Assembly: GCA_018971625.1 (NCBI GenBank) | Contig: JAGXAJ010000050.1 | Coordinates: forward strand, 1 to 33,582 | Length of the DNA stretch: 33,582 bases | Source of the DNA: Pseudomonadota bacterium | Lineage (GTDB): Bacteria; Pseudomonadota; Alphaproteobacteria; Rhizobiales; Xanthobacteraceae | Reading direction: 5' to 3' | Part shown: one piece after another, positions 17,026 to 25,562 of the stretch | Layout of the letters: the number at the start of each line of letters is the position of its first letter | How positions within the stretch are numbered: position 1 is the stretch's first letter | The notes under the pieces: generated by a model | What the model saw: the letters and a program-made list of their open reading frames with translations, nothing else | What the model was told of the DNA's origin: nothing | The model's database searches: none | Translations under genes and position numbers: made by a program

Positions 17026-17538
17026 CTACCGCGCGAAGCTCCAGTCCGGGCGGATCGCACCGGATACGCCGTCGAACGCGCCGTCAACCAGCTCCGCGAC
17101 CAGCAGGCGCTTGTAGTCGACCGGGCCTGGCATGGTCGCGCGTCCCTTCGGGACAGTCTTGAAGCCGACGCAGCTGTAATAGGCTTCGTCGCCGACCAGC
17201 AGCACCAGGCGATGACCTTGCGCATTCGCGCCCTTTAACGCGCGCTCAAGCAGCGCCCGGCCAATGCCGCGTCCACGAAACGGCGGTTCAACCGTCAGCG
17301 GTCCCAGCAGGAGCGCCTTGGTATCGCCGACGCAGATCGGCAATTGCCGTACCGATCCCACCAGCAGCGTTCCGATCCTGGCGGTAAACGAGAGATCGAG
17401 CAAATGATCGACATGCTCGCGGATTCGATACGCGCTGAGCACGAAGCGGCCTGGCCCGAACGTGCGCTCGTGCAGCCGCGCGATCGCCTGCGCATCGCTG
17501 GCGGTTTCGGGCAAAATGGTGAGGGAGAGATCGTTCAT
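17026..17538 (-). CDS. GNAT-family N-acetyltransferase
   Basis: A 170-residue acetyl-CoA-dependent acyltransferase of the YhbS-like group. Motif A, LGPLTVEPPFRGRGIGRALLERAL, contains the R-G-R-G-I-G pyrophosphate loop. The later segment VGDEAYYSCVGFKTVP is the usual motif B region of this subgroup. No membrane or export signal is seen, so it acts in the cytoplasm on an unknown amine or protein. It follows the GT2 gene by 70 bases in the same direction, though its own promoter cannot be excluded. It converges on the TonB receptor gene, with a repeat fragment filling the gap. Confidence 0.9.
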   Translation of the reverse strand: MNDLSLTILPETASDAQAIARLHERTFGPGRFVLSAYRIREHVDHLLDLSFTARIGTLLVGSVRQLPICVGDTKALLLGPLTVEPPFRGRGIGRALLERALKGANAQGHRLVLLVGDEAYYSCVGFKTVPKGRATMPGPVDYKRLLVAELVDGAFDGVSGAIRPDWSFAR

Positions 17539-17608
17539 GTCAAGGCGCGGGATAGCACCAAGCCGCGGCGCGGTCCATTACCCCAGGCCACCGCAAAGGA
17601 GGAACAAT

Positions 17609-18640
17609 TCAGCCGGCCTGGCCCGGTGGTTGGGATAGGTACGCCAACAGCTTCATCTCACGGCGACCGCGGGTCACGGTATCGAGCACCAGCCCGGAGG
17701 ATACCGCCAACACCGCCATGATCATCAGGCCCATCGACAGCACCGCGGTCGGCAGCCGGGGAACGAGGCCTATCTCCAGATAGGTGGCGACAATCGGAAT
17801 AGCGAGGCCGATCGACACCAGCATCAGGAATATCCCCATCGCGGTGAAGAAGCGAAGCGGCTTTTCCGACCGGTAGAGTTTCAGGATGGTGCCGAGAATC
17901 CGGAAACCGTCGCGCCAGGTGTTGAGCTTGCTGAACGATCCCGCAGGACGCGGGTAATAGGGCGTTTCGATCTCGGCGACCGGCAACGCCAGTTCGAGCG
18001 CGTGAATGCTGAGCTCGGTTTCGATCTCAAAACCATCCGACAGCACGGGAAACGATTTGACGAAACGCCGCGAGAATACCCGGTAGCCGGAAAGGATGTC
18101 CTTGAAGGCCTCGCCGAACACCGAAGCGAGAAAGCTGGTCAGCAACAGGTTGCCGGTGCGATGCCCGGGCCGATAGGCAGCCTGCGCCTGGTCGACGCGA
18201 AAACCGACTACCATATCGAGATGATTGGACATCAGCGTATCGACCATGCGCGGCGCACTGGTCGCGTCATAGGTCGCATCGCCATCGACCAGCACATAGA
18301 TGTCGGCGTCGATGTCGGCGAACATCCGCCGCACCACATGTCCCTTGCCCTGGCGCCATTCGGTGCGCACCTCGGCGCCTGCGGCGCGTGCGGCCTCCGC
18401 GGTCCGGTCCGACGAATTATTATCGTAGACAAATATCCTGGCGGTCGGCAGGCTTTTGCGAAAATCGGCGACCACGGCCGCAACCGAGGCTTCCTCATTG
18501 TAACACGGGATCAGAACGGCAATCCGCACCTCCGCGGGCTGGGGCTGCGGGAATTCCTGCTGTGCGAATTGCGCAAGCGCCTGCGCCATGCTGGCGAGAT
18601 CGCCGCGAACGGATCGCTTCAGTGCGGGGACGGCGCTCAT
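17609..18640 (-). CDS. Family 2 glycosyltransferase with C-terminal membrane spans
   Basis: A 343-residue polyprenyl-phosphate-type GT2 enzyme that probably transfers a sugar from a nucleotide donor to a membrane lipid or envelope glycan. IAVLIPCYNEEASV opens the GT-A fold, YDNNSSDRT follows, and VDGDATYD carries the metal-binding D-x-D. ILSGYRVFSRRFVKSFPVLSDGFEIETELSIHA is the conserved acceptor region. Two C-terminal membrane spans (near residues 267-292 and 300-322) anchor it. The ATG has an AAGGA site 6 bases upstream. The donor and acceptor are not deducible. It is separated from the upstream NUDIX gene by 78 bases containing an inverted repeat. Confidence 0.92.
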   Translation of the reverse strand: MSAVPALKRSVRGDLASMAQALAQFAQQEFPQPQPAEVRIAVLIPCYNEEASVAAVVADFRKSLPTARIFVYDNNSSDRTAEAARAAGAEVRTEWRQGKGHVVRRMFADIDADIYVLVDGDATYDATSAPRMVDTLMSNHLDMVVGFRVDQAQAAYRPGHRTGNLLLTSFLASVFGEAFKDILSGYRVFSRRFVKSFPVLSDGFEIETELSIHALELALPVAEIETPYYPRPAGSFSKLNTWRDGFRILGTILKLYRSEKPLRFFTAMGIFLMLVSIGLAIPIVATYLEIGLVPRLPTAVLSMGLMIMAVLAVSSGLVLDTVTRGRREMKLLAYLSQPPGQAG

Positions 18641-18659
18641 CGGGAATCCTTAACGAATA

Positions 18660-18698
18660 TTAGCGATCTCGCTTCCGATCATAGGGATCGATCGCTAA
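18660..18698. other. Inverted repeat between NUDIX and GT2 genes
   Basis: ttagcgatc (18660-18668) and gatcgctaa (18690-18698) are perfect 9-base arms separated by 21 bases. It lies upstream of the GT2 gene on the minus strand. The gap is long for a terminator, so an operator or chance are the alternatives. Confidence 0.4.
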
Positions 18699-18718
18699 CG
18701 ATCTCTAAGCTAGGCTGC

Positions 18719-19204
18719 TTAACGCCACGTCGCCGTCGGCGGCGCGCCCTCGAGTGCCTCGGCAATCCGCAACCGGGTCCCTTTGGTCGTTTCAGGCGGA
18801 AGCGCCGTGGCCGTGAAGAAGCCGCAGGCGATGATCTCACGGTTCGGCTCCGGCAACCGATCCTGGCTGAAATTCCTGACGAGATAGACCGCGACGTGGT
18901 CGCGGCGCGACACGTGGCGATTGAGAAAGATACCCCGCAGCACCGGCTCGCCGAGCAGCTGGATGCGCCCCTCTTCCATCAATTCGCGCCGCAATGCATC
19001 GAGGAACGTTTCACCGACTTCGACTCCGCCGCCCGGCAGATGCCAGCCGGTAACATAGCTGTGTTTTACCAGGAACACCTTACCCTCGCCGTCGAGCACG
19101 ATGCCGCGGACGCCGAGCGTCATGCCGCGGGCGAAGCGCCAATAGAGATGAAACAGCCGTCGCAACTTTGGCTCGAACTTCTGTCGCAGGCCCCTCCGGT
19201 TCAT
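18719..19204 (-). CDS. NUDIX hydrolase with atypical box
   Basis: A 161-residue NUDIX-fold protein. LGVRGIVLDGEGKVFLVKHSY leads into the box GGGVEVGETFLDALRRELMEEGR. The spacing G59-x5-E65-x7-R73-E74 and the catalytic REL-M-EE are kept, but the Gly expected at residue 80 is Arg80, while residue 79 is Gly (EEGR instead of EExG). Metal-binding residues are intact, so activity is still possible. The start is ATG 19204; TTG 19210 is in frame. It is divergent from the metallophosphoesterase gene. The substrate is unknown. Confidence 0.86.
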   Translation of the reverse strand: MNRRGLRQKFEPKLRRLFHLYWRFARGMTLGVRGIVLDGEGKVFLVKHSYVTGWHLPGGGVEVGETFLDALRRELMEEGRIQLLGEPVLRGIFLNRHVSRRDHVAVYLVRNFSQDRLPEPNREIIACGFFTATALPPETTKGTRLRIAEALEGAPPTATWR

Positions 19205-19347
19205 CGCCAACGAACCTCCCGATATCGAAACTTCATGTATGATCCTTGCGTCGCTGTCCCCGGCTTGCCAATAGAGTTGCAGGTTTCACCAGGATAACAC
19301 GAGATGATCGCGTGGCGTCTCACTCGCGAACCTACGGGACCGGCATA

Positions 19348-20238
19348 ATGGCGGCATTTGCGCTGGCCCATCTGTCCGACCCGCATCTGCCGCCATTGCC
19401 AGCGCCACGGCTCGGCGATCTCATGGGCAAGCGCGCGCTTGGCTATCTCAACTGGACCCGCAATCGCCACAAATATCAGCGGCGCGATGTCCTTAACGCG
19501 CTGGTATCGGATATGCGCGGCCAAAGGCCGGACCACATCGCCATCACGGGCGATTTCGTTAACCTGGCGTTGGAAGCCGAATTCGAACCGGCGCGAGCCT
19601 GGCTTGAAGGAATTGGATCGTCGGACCGGATCACCATCGTGCCCGGCAATCACGATGCCTATGTTCGCGCGACGCAACACCGCTTCGTCGAGGCGCTCGG
19701 ACACTATGCGGCGGGTGACGATGCCTCTGCCGGCAATGCCTCGTTCCCGTCGCTCCGTCGGCGCGGTCCACTGGCGCTGATCGGAGTATCGTCGGCGGTG
19801 CCGACCGCGCCGCTGATGGCAACCGGATGGCTTGGGGAAAACCAGCTTGCGATGCTGGACCGGCTGCTCAGCGCGCTTTCTGCCGAACAGCTTTTCCGCG
19901 TGCTACTGATCCATCACCCGCTGCGCTCGGATGCGCGCACCAAGCGGCTGACCGATTCGGGCGCGTTGTGTGCGCTTCTGAAGCGACATGGCGCGGAATT
20001 GATCCTGCATGGGCACGACCATGTGCATTCGACGATGTGGATCGACGGACCCGATCGCGCCATCCCCGCGATCGGCGTACCGTCGGCATCGGCGCTGGCA
20101 CATGGCCGTTACCCAGCCGCGGCCTACAACCTGTTTTCGATCGCGCGCGACGGCAACGCGTGGCGATGCGAGCAGGCGGTTCGCGGTATCGACGGTCAAT
20201 TGCAGGTCCGACAACTGAGCACCACCCGGTTAATTTAG
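19348..20238 (+). CDS. Metallophosphoesterase (calcineurin-like)
   Basis: A 296-residue dinuclear-metal phosphoesterase. The five signature motifs are all present: SDPHL (D11, H13), TGDFVN, PGNHDAY, LIHHPL and LHGHDHVH. This is the arrangement of the cyclic-nucleotide-phosphodiesterase/Icc-like branch, but the substrate cannot be told from sequence. ATG 19348 is favoured because the conserved strand AFALAHLSDPH begins directly after it; the upstream in-frame start at 19246 adds an unconserved basic stretch. It diverges from the NUDIX gene. The 181 bases between it and the TauE/SafE gene contain no recognisable gene. Confidence 0.92.
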   Translation: MAAFALAHLSDPHLPPLPAPRLGDLMGKRALGYLNWTRNRHKYQRRDVLNALVSDMRGQRPDHIAITGDFVNLALEAEFEPARAWLEGIGSSDRITIVPGNHDAYVRATQHRFVEALGHYAAGDDASAGNASFPSLRRRGPLALIGVSSAVPTAPLMATGWLGENQLAMLDRLLSALSAEQLFRVLLIHHPLRSDARTKRLTDSGALCALLKRHGAELILHGHDHVHSTMWIDGPDRAIPAIGVPSASALAHGRYPAAAYNLFSIARDGNAWRCEQAVRGIDGQLQVRQLSTTRLI

Positions 20239-20419
20239 GAGTGTCCAATTTCGGGGCATCGCGGAACCCGGTTGAACTAGTGCGTTGATTCCGCGGTATG
20301 GCGACAGACGGGGAAAAATCACCCCTGAATCCGCTTCGGCGCAATGATCCTTCTTATTTTGCGCCTGCTATTGCCCCCACCGGAACCTTTATTCTAGCTG
20401 TAGGCTATCGAACTTCGAG

Positions 20420-21259
20420 GTGCCCTTGTCCGTTGCTTCACTTTACATCGCTTCCGGTTTCGGCGTCGGCGTTCTGGTCGGCATGACCGGCGTCGGCGGC
20501 GGCTCCCTGATGACGCCGTTGTTGATCCTGCTGTTCGGGATCCACCCAAGCACCGCTGTCGGCACCGACCTGTTATACGCCGCCGCCACCAAGACCGGCG
20601 GCAGCGTGGTGCATGGGCTGGCCCGCAGCATTCACTGGCCCGCGGTGATCCGGCTTGCGAGCGGCAGCATCCCCGCCAGCATCCTGACGCTGTTGGTGTT
20701 GTGGCAGCTCGATCTCGACAGCGCCGTCGCGCGCAGTCTCGTCAATGTCGTGCTTGCCTTCGCGCTGATCCTGACCGCAACGTCGTTGATCTTCCGCAAC
20801 GCCATCCTCGAATTCTTCCGCGAACGCCTGGAGCGGATCGCGGACAGCACCATCGCGCGCGCAACCGTGGTGGTCGGCGCCGCGCTCGGCGTGCTGGTCT
20901 CGATCTCGTCGGTCGGCGCCGGCGCGGTGGGCGTCACCGCGTTGCTGCTGTTGTACCCGCGGCTGCCGATGGCGCGCATCGTCGGTTCGGATATCGCGCA
21001 CGCGGTGCCGCTGACGCTGGTTGCCGGTGTCGGACATTGGGCGATGGGCGCAATCGACTGGCGGCTGATGGGCGTTCTGCTCGTGGGCTCGCTGCCCGGT
21101 ATCATCGTCGGCAGTTATTGCGCAACGCGGGTGCCGGAAACCGCGCTGCGCGTGCTGCTGGCCGCGACCTTGCTCGTGGTCGCGACCAAGCTCGGCTTCG
21201 GCGAATGGCATAACGTGCTGCCGATCATAGCGGCCTCGACCCAGGGCAGCGCGCATTAG
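20420..21259 (+). CDS. TauE/SafE-family permease
   Basis: A 279-residue polytopic membrane protein with about eight hydrophobic spans. It has the duplicated TSUP-family motif: GVGVLVGMTGVGGGSLMTPLLILLFGIHPSTAVGTDLLYA in the first half and LGVLVSISSVGAGAVGVTALLLLYPRLP...VGSDIAHAVPLT in the second. Members move sulfite, sulfoacetate or other organosulfur anions across the inner membrane; the substrate here is not determined. The start is a GTG at 20420 without a clear ribosome site; TTG 20426 is a possible alternative. Immediately after its stop lies a hairpin-rich repeat that may end the transcript. Confidence 0.92.
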   Translation: MPLSVASLYIASGFGVGVLVGMTGVGGGSLMTPLLILLFGIHPSTAVGTDLLYAAATKTGGSVVHGLARSIHWPAVIRLASGSIPASILTLLVLWQLDLDSAVARSLVNVVLAFALILTATSLIFRNAILEFFRERLERIADSTIARATVVVGAALGVLVSISSVGAGAVGVTALLLLYPRLPMARIVGSDIAHAVPLTLVAGVGHWAMGAIDWRLMGVLLVGSLPGIIVGSYCATRVPETALRVLLAATLLVVATKLGFGEWHNVLPIIAASTQGSAH

Positions 21260-21385
21260 AGCCTTTTCCGTTCCGATGGAATCGGAACGGGGCTCCAGAT
21301 TCCTGTTTTGACGCGTTTTCTTTACGCGAACCGGCGCCCACCTCGGATCAAGTCCGAGGGCAAGCTTCGCTCGAAGACGCTCCAG
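21260..21385 (+). repeat. Hairpin-rich intergenic repeat, copy 1
   Basis: This element of about 125 bases has a leading stem ccgttccgat-gga-atcggaacgg (21268-21290) with outer pairs gagcc/ggctc. A second hairpin is cgcgt-tttcttt-acgcg and a third is cctcgga-tcaag-tccgagg. A near-identical copy lies at 30901 and a partial one at 16972. It sits between the convergent TauE/SafE and tail-anchored genes and could serve as a bidirectional terminator. Confidence 0.92.
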
Positions 21386-21398
21386 CCGCGCCCGTCGA

Positions 21399-21962
21399 TC
21401 AGAGATTGCGCAAACTCGCGATCAGCGCGAGGCCGAACAACGCGATCGCACCGACCACGAATCCGAACAGGAACGGCCAGAACCGGCTGCGGCGCGGCTT
21501 TTCGACCACCGGCGCCGGCGGCGCGACCTGCGGCATCGCCATCAGCGCGTGCTCGCGCTCGATCAGGCGGCGCGCGACATAATCGGTGACGGCATCAACG
21601 ATCGCGGTAACCTCGTGCGATTCGGCAAGCACCGTGCGGCCGAAACGGGTGTCCTGCACCAGGCGGTAGATACGCTTGTCGCGCCCCATCATCACATGCG
21701 CGACCACATCGATCCACAGCCGTGGCGTATCGCCCTGGCTGATGCCGCGATCGAACAGGTCGACCTGGTCGGGGATTTGTCCGAACAGCGGGTCCAGCGC
21801 TTCGTTGAGAATCTCGAGCCGTGCCACTTCGGCATCGCGCAGATCGACCACAACGCCGGTGCGATCAGCAGCCTCGATCCGCGCCTGCCGTAACGCATCG
21901 CGCAGGCGGACCGGACGCGACTCACCGGCGGCGCCGCTCCCGGTATTTTGCGGCTCTGACAT
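21399..21962 (-). CDS. Conserved hypothetical protein with C-terminal membrane anchor
   Basis: I recognise no named domain. The 187-residue product begins with a polar leader, then a cytoplasmic region of about 120 residues (LRDALRQARIEAADRTGVVVDLRDAEVARLEIL onward, with WIDVVAHVMMGRDKRIYRL). A Pro-rich linker (MPQVAPPAPVVEKPRRSR) leads to one hydrophobic span near residues 163-182 (WPFLFGFVVGAIALFGLALI) and a short tail. This is a tail-anchored layout with the bulk in the cytoplasm. Such proteins are common and uncharacterised in rhizobia (recalled, not checked). The coding call rests on consistent codon bias, length and topology. Confidence 0.75.
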   Translation of the reverse strand: MSEPQNTGSGAAGESRPVRLRDALRQARIEAADRTGVVVDLRDAEVARLEILNEALDPLFGQIPDQVDLFDRGISQGDTPRLWIDVVAHVMMGRDKRIYRLVQDTRFGRTVLAESHEVTAIVDAVTDYVARRLIEREHALMAMPQVAPPAPVVEKPRRSRFWPFLFGFVVGAIALFGLALIASLRNL

Positions 21963-22051
21963 TCCCTGATGGCCTTTTTGCTGGGGGTGCGACCGCGTAA
22001 CGTATCAGCAACCCTGTTTTCCCGCAAAGACCGTTTGCTTGCAGAGCCCGT

Positions 22052-22090
22052 CCGTCGCCAAAAAAGCCGACGGCCCCAGCCGGATAACCG
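22052..22090 (-). terminator. Possible terminator downstream of DUF4170
   Basis: Read on the minus strand, a GC-rich bulged stem (ccggc-tggg-gccgtcgg) runs into cttttttgg. An alternative 6-bp stem (ccgtcg/cgacgg, 22052-22073) has the T run in its loop. It lies in the 171-base gap between DUF4170 and the tail-anchored gene. The structure is imperfect. Confidence 0.35.
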
Positions 22091-22133
22091 GTGGGACCGC
22101 GGACTCCTCCCTGGCCGCTTCTTGTATTTCAGA

Positions 22134-22343
22134 TCAGGCGGGCACCCGACTCGGCTCTTCCACGATCGAGAAGCGCACCCCGGCCTTGTGACGGTTCTCT
22201 TCCGAGACCGTCCGCCACGCTTCCTCGGCCTCGGCGCGGCTCTTGAACGGGCCTTGAACCTGGGCCGAGCCTTCCACGAGCTTGTGGAAGTTCATCGAAC
22301 CGAACTCACCGCCAATCACCCAGAAATTGCTGCCGATCGTCAT
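22134..22343 (-). CDS. DUF4170 domain-containing small protein
   Basis: A 69-residue protein that is almost entirely the DUF4170 domain: FWVIGGEFGSMNFHKLVEGSAQVQGPF, then AEEAWRTVSEENRHKAGVRFSIVEE. The family is confined largely to alphaproteobacteria and has no known function. It starts only 15 bases after the isocitrate lyase stop with a good AAGGAG site, so it is almost certainly carried on the aceA message. A role linked to acetate growth is possible but untested. Confidence 0.88.
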   Translation of the reverse strand: MTIGSNFWVIGGEFGSMNFHKLVEGSAQVQGPFKSRAEAEEAWRTVSEENRHKAGVRFSIVEEPSRVPA

Positions 22344-22358
22344 GATGATTCTCCTTGG

Positions 22359-23666
22359 TTATTCAGCTGCCTGAATGTGGATTTCCGGAGCATGCGCCTT
22401 GAACTGGGCTGCTTCGGTCGAATCGTGCAACGCTGTCGTTGACGAGGTGCCGCCGGTGATGGTGGTGGACACCAGATCGAAATAGCCGGTGCCGACTTCG
22501 CGCTGGTGGCGCGTGGCGGAATAGCCATGCTTCTCGGAAGCGAACTCGGCCTGCTGCAGGCGTGAATAGGCCGCCATGCCTTCGGCCTTGTAGCCTCGCG
22601 CCAGTTCGAACATGCCGTGGTTGAGCGAGTGGAAGCCCGCCAGGGTCACAAATTGGAACTTGTAGCCCATCGCGCCGATCTCGCGCTGGAACTTGGCAAT
22701 CGTCGCCTGGTCGATATTGGCTTCCCAATTGAATGACGGCGAGCAGTTGTAGGCCAGCATCTTGCCCGGATAGACCTTGTGCACGGCCTCGGCGAATTCC
22801 TTTGCCTCCTTGAGGTTCGGCGTCGAGGTTTCCCACCACAAGAGATCGGCGTATTTAGCGAACGCGATGCCGCGCTTGATGCAGTGCGCAAGGCCGGTGC
22901 CGGGCTTGAGCCGGAAGAAGCCTTCCGCGGTGCGCTCGCCGGTGATGAACTCGCGGTCGCGCTCGTCCACATCGGCGGTGATCAGCTTGGCGCTCTCGGC
23001 GTCGGTGCGCGCCAGCACGAATGTCGGCGTGCCGCAGACGTCGGCGGCCAGACGTGCCGCGATCAGGTTGCGTTCATGGGCCGCGGTCGGAATCAGCACC
23101 TTGCCGCCCATGTGTCCGCACTTCTTCTCGGAGGCGAGTTGATCCTCGAAGTGAACGCCGGCCGCGCCCGCCTCGATATAGGCCTTCATGATCTCGAACG
23201 AGTTCAGCGGACCGCCAAAACCCGCTTCCGCATCGGCCACGATCGGAACGAACCAGTCGATCTTGGCACCGCCCTCGGAGTGCTCGATCTGGTCGGCACG
23301 CTGGAAGGTGCGGTTGATGCGGCGGCACAGTTCCGGGCCGGCATTGGCCGGATAAAGGCTCTGATCCGGATACATCGCGCCGGCCGTGTTGGCGTCGGCG
23401 GCAACCTGCCAGCCTGACAGGTAAATCGCCGGCAGGCCGGCGCGGGCCTGCTGCATCGCCTGGTTGCCGGTGACGGCGCCGAGCGAATTGACGTAGGGCT
23501 GCTTCTTCAGCGATTCCCACAGCCGATTGGCGCCCCTTTCAGCCAGCGTATAGGCGATCGGCACGGAGCCGCGCAGCCTCTCCACTTCGGCCGGAGTGTA
23601 AGGACGGCTGATGCCATCGAAACGGCCCGCGGGGGCCGGAACCAGCTGCTCAAAGGTCTTCGCCAT
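22359..23666 (-). CDS. aceA: Isocitrate lyase
   Basis: This enzyme splits isocitrate to glyoxylate and succinate, the first glyoxylate-shunt step needed for growth on acetate and fatty acids. The 435-residue product has the active-site KKCGH motif (catalytic Cys at about 183), the metal-binding [10 protein letters not shown] segment and the NCSPSFNW block. ATG 23666 was chosen: GGAGA lies about 8 bases upstream and family N-termini match MAKTFEQL. An in-frame start at 23702 would add 12 unconserved residues. It is divergent from the ScfR/RamB-type regulator gene, whose family controls this gene in other bacteria. DUF4170 follows on the same message. Confidence 0.96.
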   Translation of the reverse strand: MAKTFEQLVPAPAGRFDGISRPYTPAEVERLRGSVPIAYTLAERGANRLWESLKKQPYVNSLGAVTGNQAMQQARAGLPAIYLSGWQVAADANTAGAMYPDQSLYPANAGPELCRRINRTFQRADQIEHSEGGAKIDWFVPIVADAEAGFGGPLNSFEIMKAYIEAGAAGVHFEDQLASEKKCGHMGGKVLIPTAAHERNLIAARLAADVCGTPTFVLARTDAESAKLITADVDERDREFITGERTAEGFFRLKPGTGLAHCIKRGIAFAKYADLLWWETSTPNLKEAKEFAEAVHKVYPGKMLAYNCSPSFNWEANIDQATIAKFQREIGAMGYKFQFVTLAGFHSLNHGMFELARGYKAEGMAAYSRLQQAEFASEKHGYSATRHQREVGTGYFDLVSTTITGGTSSTTALHDSTEAAQFKAHAPEIHIQAAE

Positions 23667-23837
23667 CTTGTATTTCTCCGATCGACATTCGTGACAGTGC
23701 ATTGCGAAATGCGTGTCTTGAGGTAAACCCGAAACCTCTAAATTAGTACAGACCGGTTGCTTCTAATGATGATGTCATGTAACATGCAGACATGTACTAT
23801 ATGTAATTTTGTCATTTTTGTCATAAACGAGGCCACT
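23667..23837. promoter_or_regulatory. aceA-regulator divergent promoter region
   Basis: These 171 bases hold both promoters. Visible elements are an imperfect palindrome around gcattgcgaaatgc (about 23700-23713), whose ttgcgaa core resembles the TTTGCAAA-type boxes recalled for RamB. There is also a cluster of catgta/atgta repeats (23775-23805) and a direct repeat tttgtcat at 23808-23815 and 23817-23824, close to the regulator start. The region is AT-rich compared with its surroundings. Operator assignment is an inference. Confidence 0.45.
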
Positions 23838-25283
23838 ATGGCGGGCGATTCCGGAAAAAAGCTGTTCGTCGGCCCCCGCTTCCGGCGCATCCGCCGGCAA
23901 TTGGGGTTGTCGCAGACGCAGATCGCCGAGGGACTCGGCATCTCCCCGAGCTACATCAACCTGATCGAGCGCAACCAGCGCCCGGTAACGGCGCAGATCC
24001 TGCTGCGGCTGGCAGAGACCTACGACCTCGATCTGCGCGACCTCGCCACCGCCGATGAAGACCGCTTCTTTGCCGAGCTGAACGAGATCTTTTCCGATCC
24101 GCTGTTCCGCCAGATCGATTTGCCCAAGCAGGAATTGCGCGACCTCGCCGAACTCTGCCCTGGCGTGACCCATTCGCTGCAACGGCTCTATGCCGCCTAT
24201 ACCGAAGCCCGCCGCGGCGAGACGATGGTCGCGGCGCAAATGGCCGACCGTGACGAAGTCACGCGGTTCGAGGCCAATCCGATCGAGCGCGTGCGCGACC
24301 TGATCGAGGCCAATCGCAACTATTTTCCCGAACTCGAACAGGCCGCGGAAAACCTGCGCGACGAACTCGGCACGCCGCCCGAAGGATTGTTCGCGGCGCT
24401 TGCGGCGCGGCTGCGCGAAAAGCATTCGATCGTCACCCGCATCATGCCGGTCGACGTGATGCGGGAGACGTTGCGGCGGTTCGACCGGCATCGCCGGCAA
24501 CTCCTGATCTCCGAACTGGTCGACGGCCCCGGCCGCACCTTCCAGCTCGCGTTCCAGATCGGCCTTGCCGAATGCGCCACGCATTTCGAAACCATCGTCG
24601 GCCGCGCCGGTCCGCTCGACGACGCGCCGCGCAGGCTGTACCGCATCACGCTTGCGAACTACTTCGCGGCCGCCGTGATGATGCCCTATCAGGCGTTTCA
24701 TTCGGCTGCCGAAGTGCTGAGCTACGACGTTCACGTGCTGGCGCAGCGCTTCAATTCTGGTTTCGAGCAGGTCTGCCACCGCCTGACCACGCTGCAGCGA
24801 CCCAATGCGCGCGGCATCCCCTTCTTCATGCTGCGGGTCGACAACGCCGGCAACGTCTCCAAGCGGTTCTCCTCCGGCACTTTCCCGTTTTCGAAATTCG
24901 GCGGCACCTGCCCGTTGTGGAATGTGCATTCGACCTTCGATACGCCGGACCGGATGCTCAAGCAGATCATCGAGTTGCCCGACGGCGCCAGGTATTTCTC
25001 GATCGCACAGATGGTGCGAAGGCCGGTCGCGCCGCACCCGCAACCGCAGCCGCGCTTTGCCATCGGTTTGGGATGCGAAATCCGCCATGCCGCCAAACTG
25101 GTCTACGCGACCGGAATGGATCTGGAAAAAGCCGAGGGCACGCCGATCGGCGTCAACTGCCGGCTCTGCGAACGCGAAAACTGCAGCCAGCGCGCCGAGC
25201 CGCCGATCACGCGGACGCTGATCCTGGACGAGAATACGCGGCGCGTAACGTCGTTTGCGTTTACCAATGCGCGGGAGTTGTGA
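23838..25283 (+). CDS. ScfR/RamB-type XRE transcriptional regulator
   Basis: A 481-residue regulator of short-chain fatty-acyl metabolism. The N-terminal XRE helix-turn-helix spans residues about 15-70 (RRIRRQLGLSQTQIAEGLGISPSYINLIERNQRPVTA). A long central region resembles the IrrE/DUF955-like fold but has no HExxH in the visible block (QIGLAECATHFETIV). The C-terminus carries the conserved cysteine cluster CRLCERENC. In Corynebacterium, RamB controls glyoxylate-shunt genes; relatives act likewise in alphaproteobacteria. The ATG at 23838 follows cgaggccact; the longer in-frame start at 23757 adds a Cys/Met-rich stretch unlike the family. Its divergence from aceA supports direct control of that gene. 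Confidence 0.92.
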   Translation: MAGDSGKKLFVGPRFRRIRRQLGLSQTQIAEGLGISPSYINLIERNQRPVTAQILLRLAETYDLDLRDLATADEDRFFAELNEIFSDPLFRQIDLPKQELRDLAELCPGVTHSLQRLYAAYTEARRGETMVAAQMADRDEVTRFEANPIERVRDLIEANRNYFPELEQAAENLRDELGTPPEGLFAALAARLREKHSIVTRIMPVDVMRETLRRFDRHRRQLLISELVDGPGRTFQLAFQIGLAECATHFETIVGRAGPLDDAPRRLYRITLANYFAAAVMMPYQAFHSAAEVLSYDVHVLAQRFNSGFEQVCHRLTTLQRPNARGIPFFMLRVDNAGNVSKRFSSGTFPFSKFGGTCPLWNVHSTFDTPDRMLKQIIELPDGARYFSIAQMVRRPVAPHPQPQPRFAIGLGCEIRHAAKLVYATGMDLEKAEGTPIGVNCRLCERENCSQRAEPPITRTLILDENTRRVTSFAFTNAREL

Positions 25284-25299
25284 GGCTCGATCTCGTCTT

Positions 25300-25375
25300 C
25301 CCTGCGAACGCAGGAAACCATACCGTTGATTCTGATTGTCAAAGACGGCATCTGCTCCAACTTGCCTTAGGCCGA
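25300..25375 (+). repeat. Decayed short palindromic repeat
   Basis: The hairpin cctgcg-aa-cgcagg and the flanking text (tcttccctgcgaacgcagg, then a short stretch ending ccaacttgcctta) resemble a dispersed repeat that I recall in Bradyrhizobium genomes, here eroded. No second copy was found in the window. The rest of the 279-base gap before the GT41 gene shows no gene. Confidence 0.4.
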
Positions 25376-25562
25376 ATGGCCTCCACGCCGTGCTGATCGA
25401 TTGCAATTGCAATACCGCAGCCTCAACGTCGTTGCCCGGACCAGCCCCAGCGGAAATATAGTTAGCAACTTGTTAACGATTCTCGTCGAGGGTTCTGCCG
25501 GTCCTCGAACGGCACGGTATGAGCTACGCCCGGCTCCGTGCGACCACGCGTGAGACCGCTGG

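Noticed and set aside
23775..25412. 545-codon minus-strand open frame
   Set aside because: Antisense to the ScfR/RamB-type regulator; no domain or signal, Arg/Gln/His-rich shadow.
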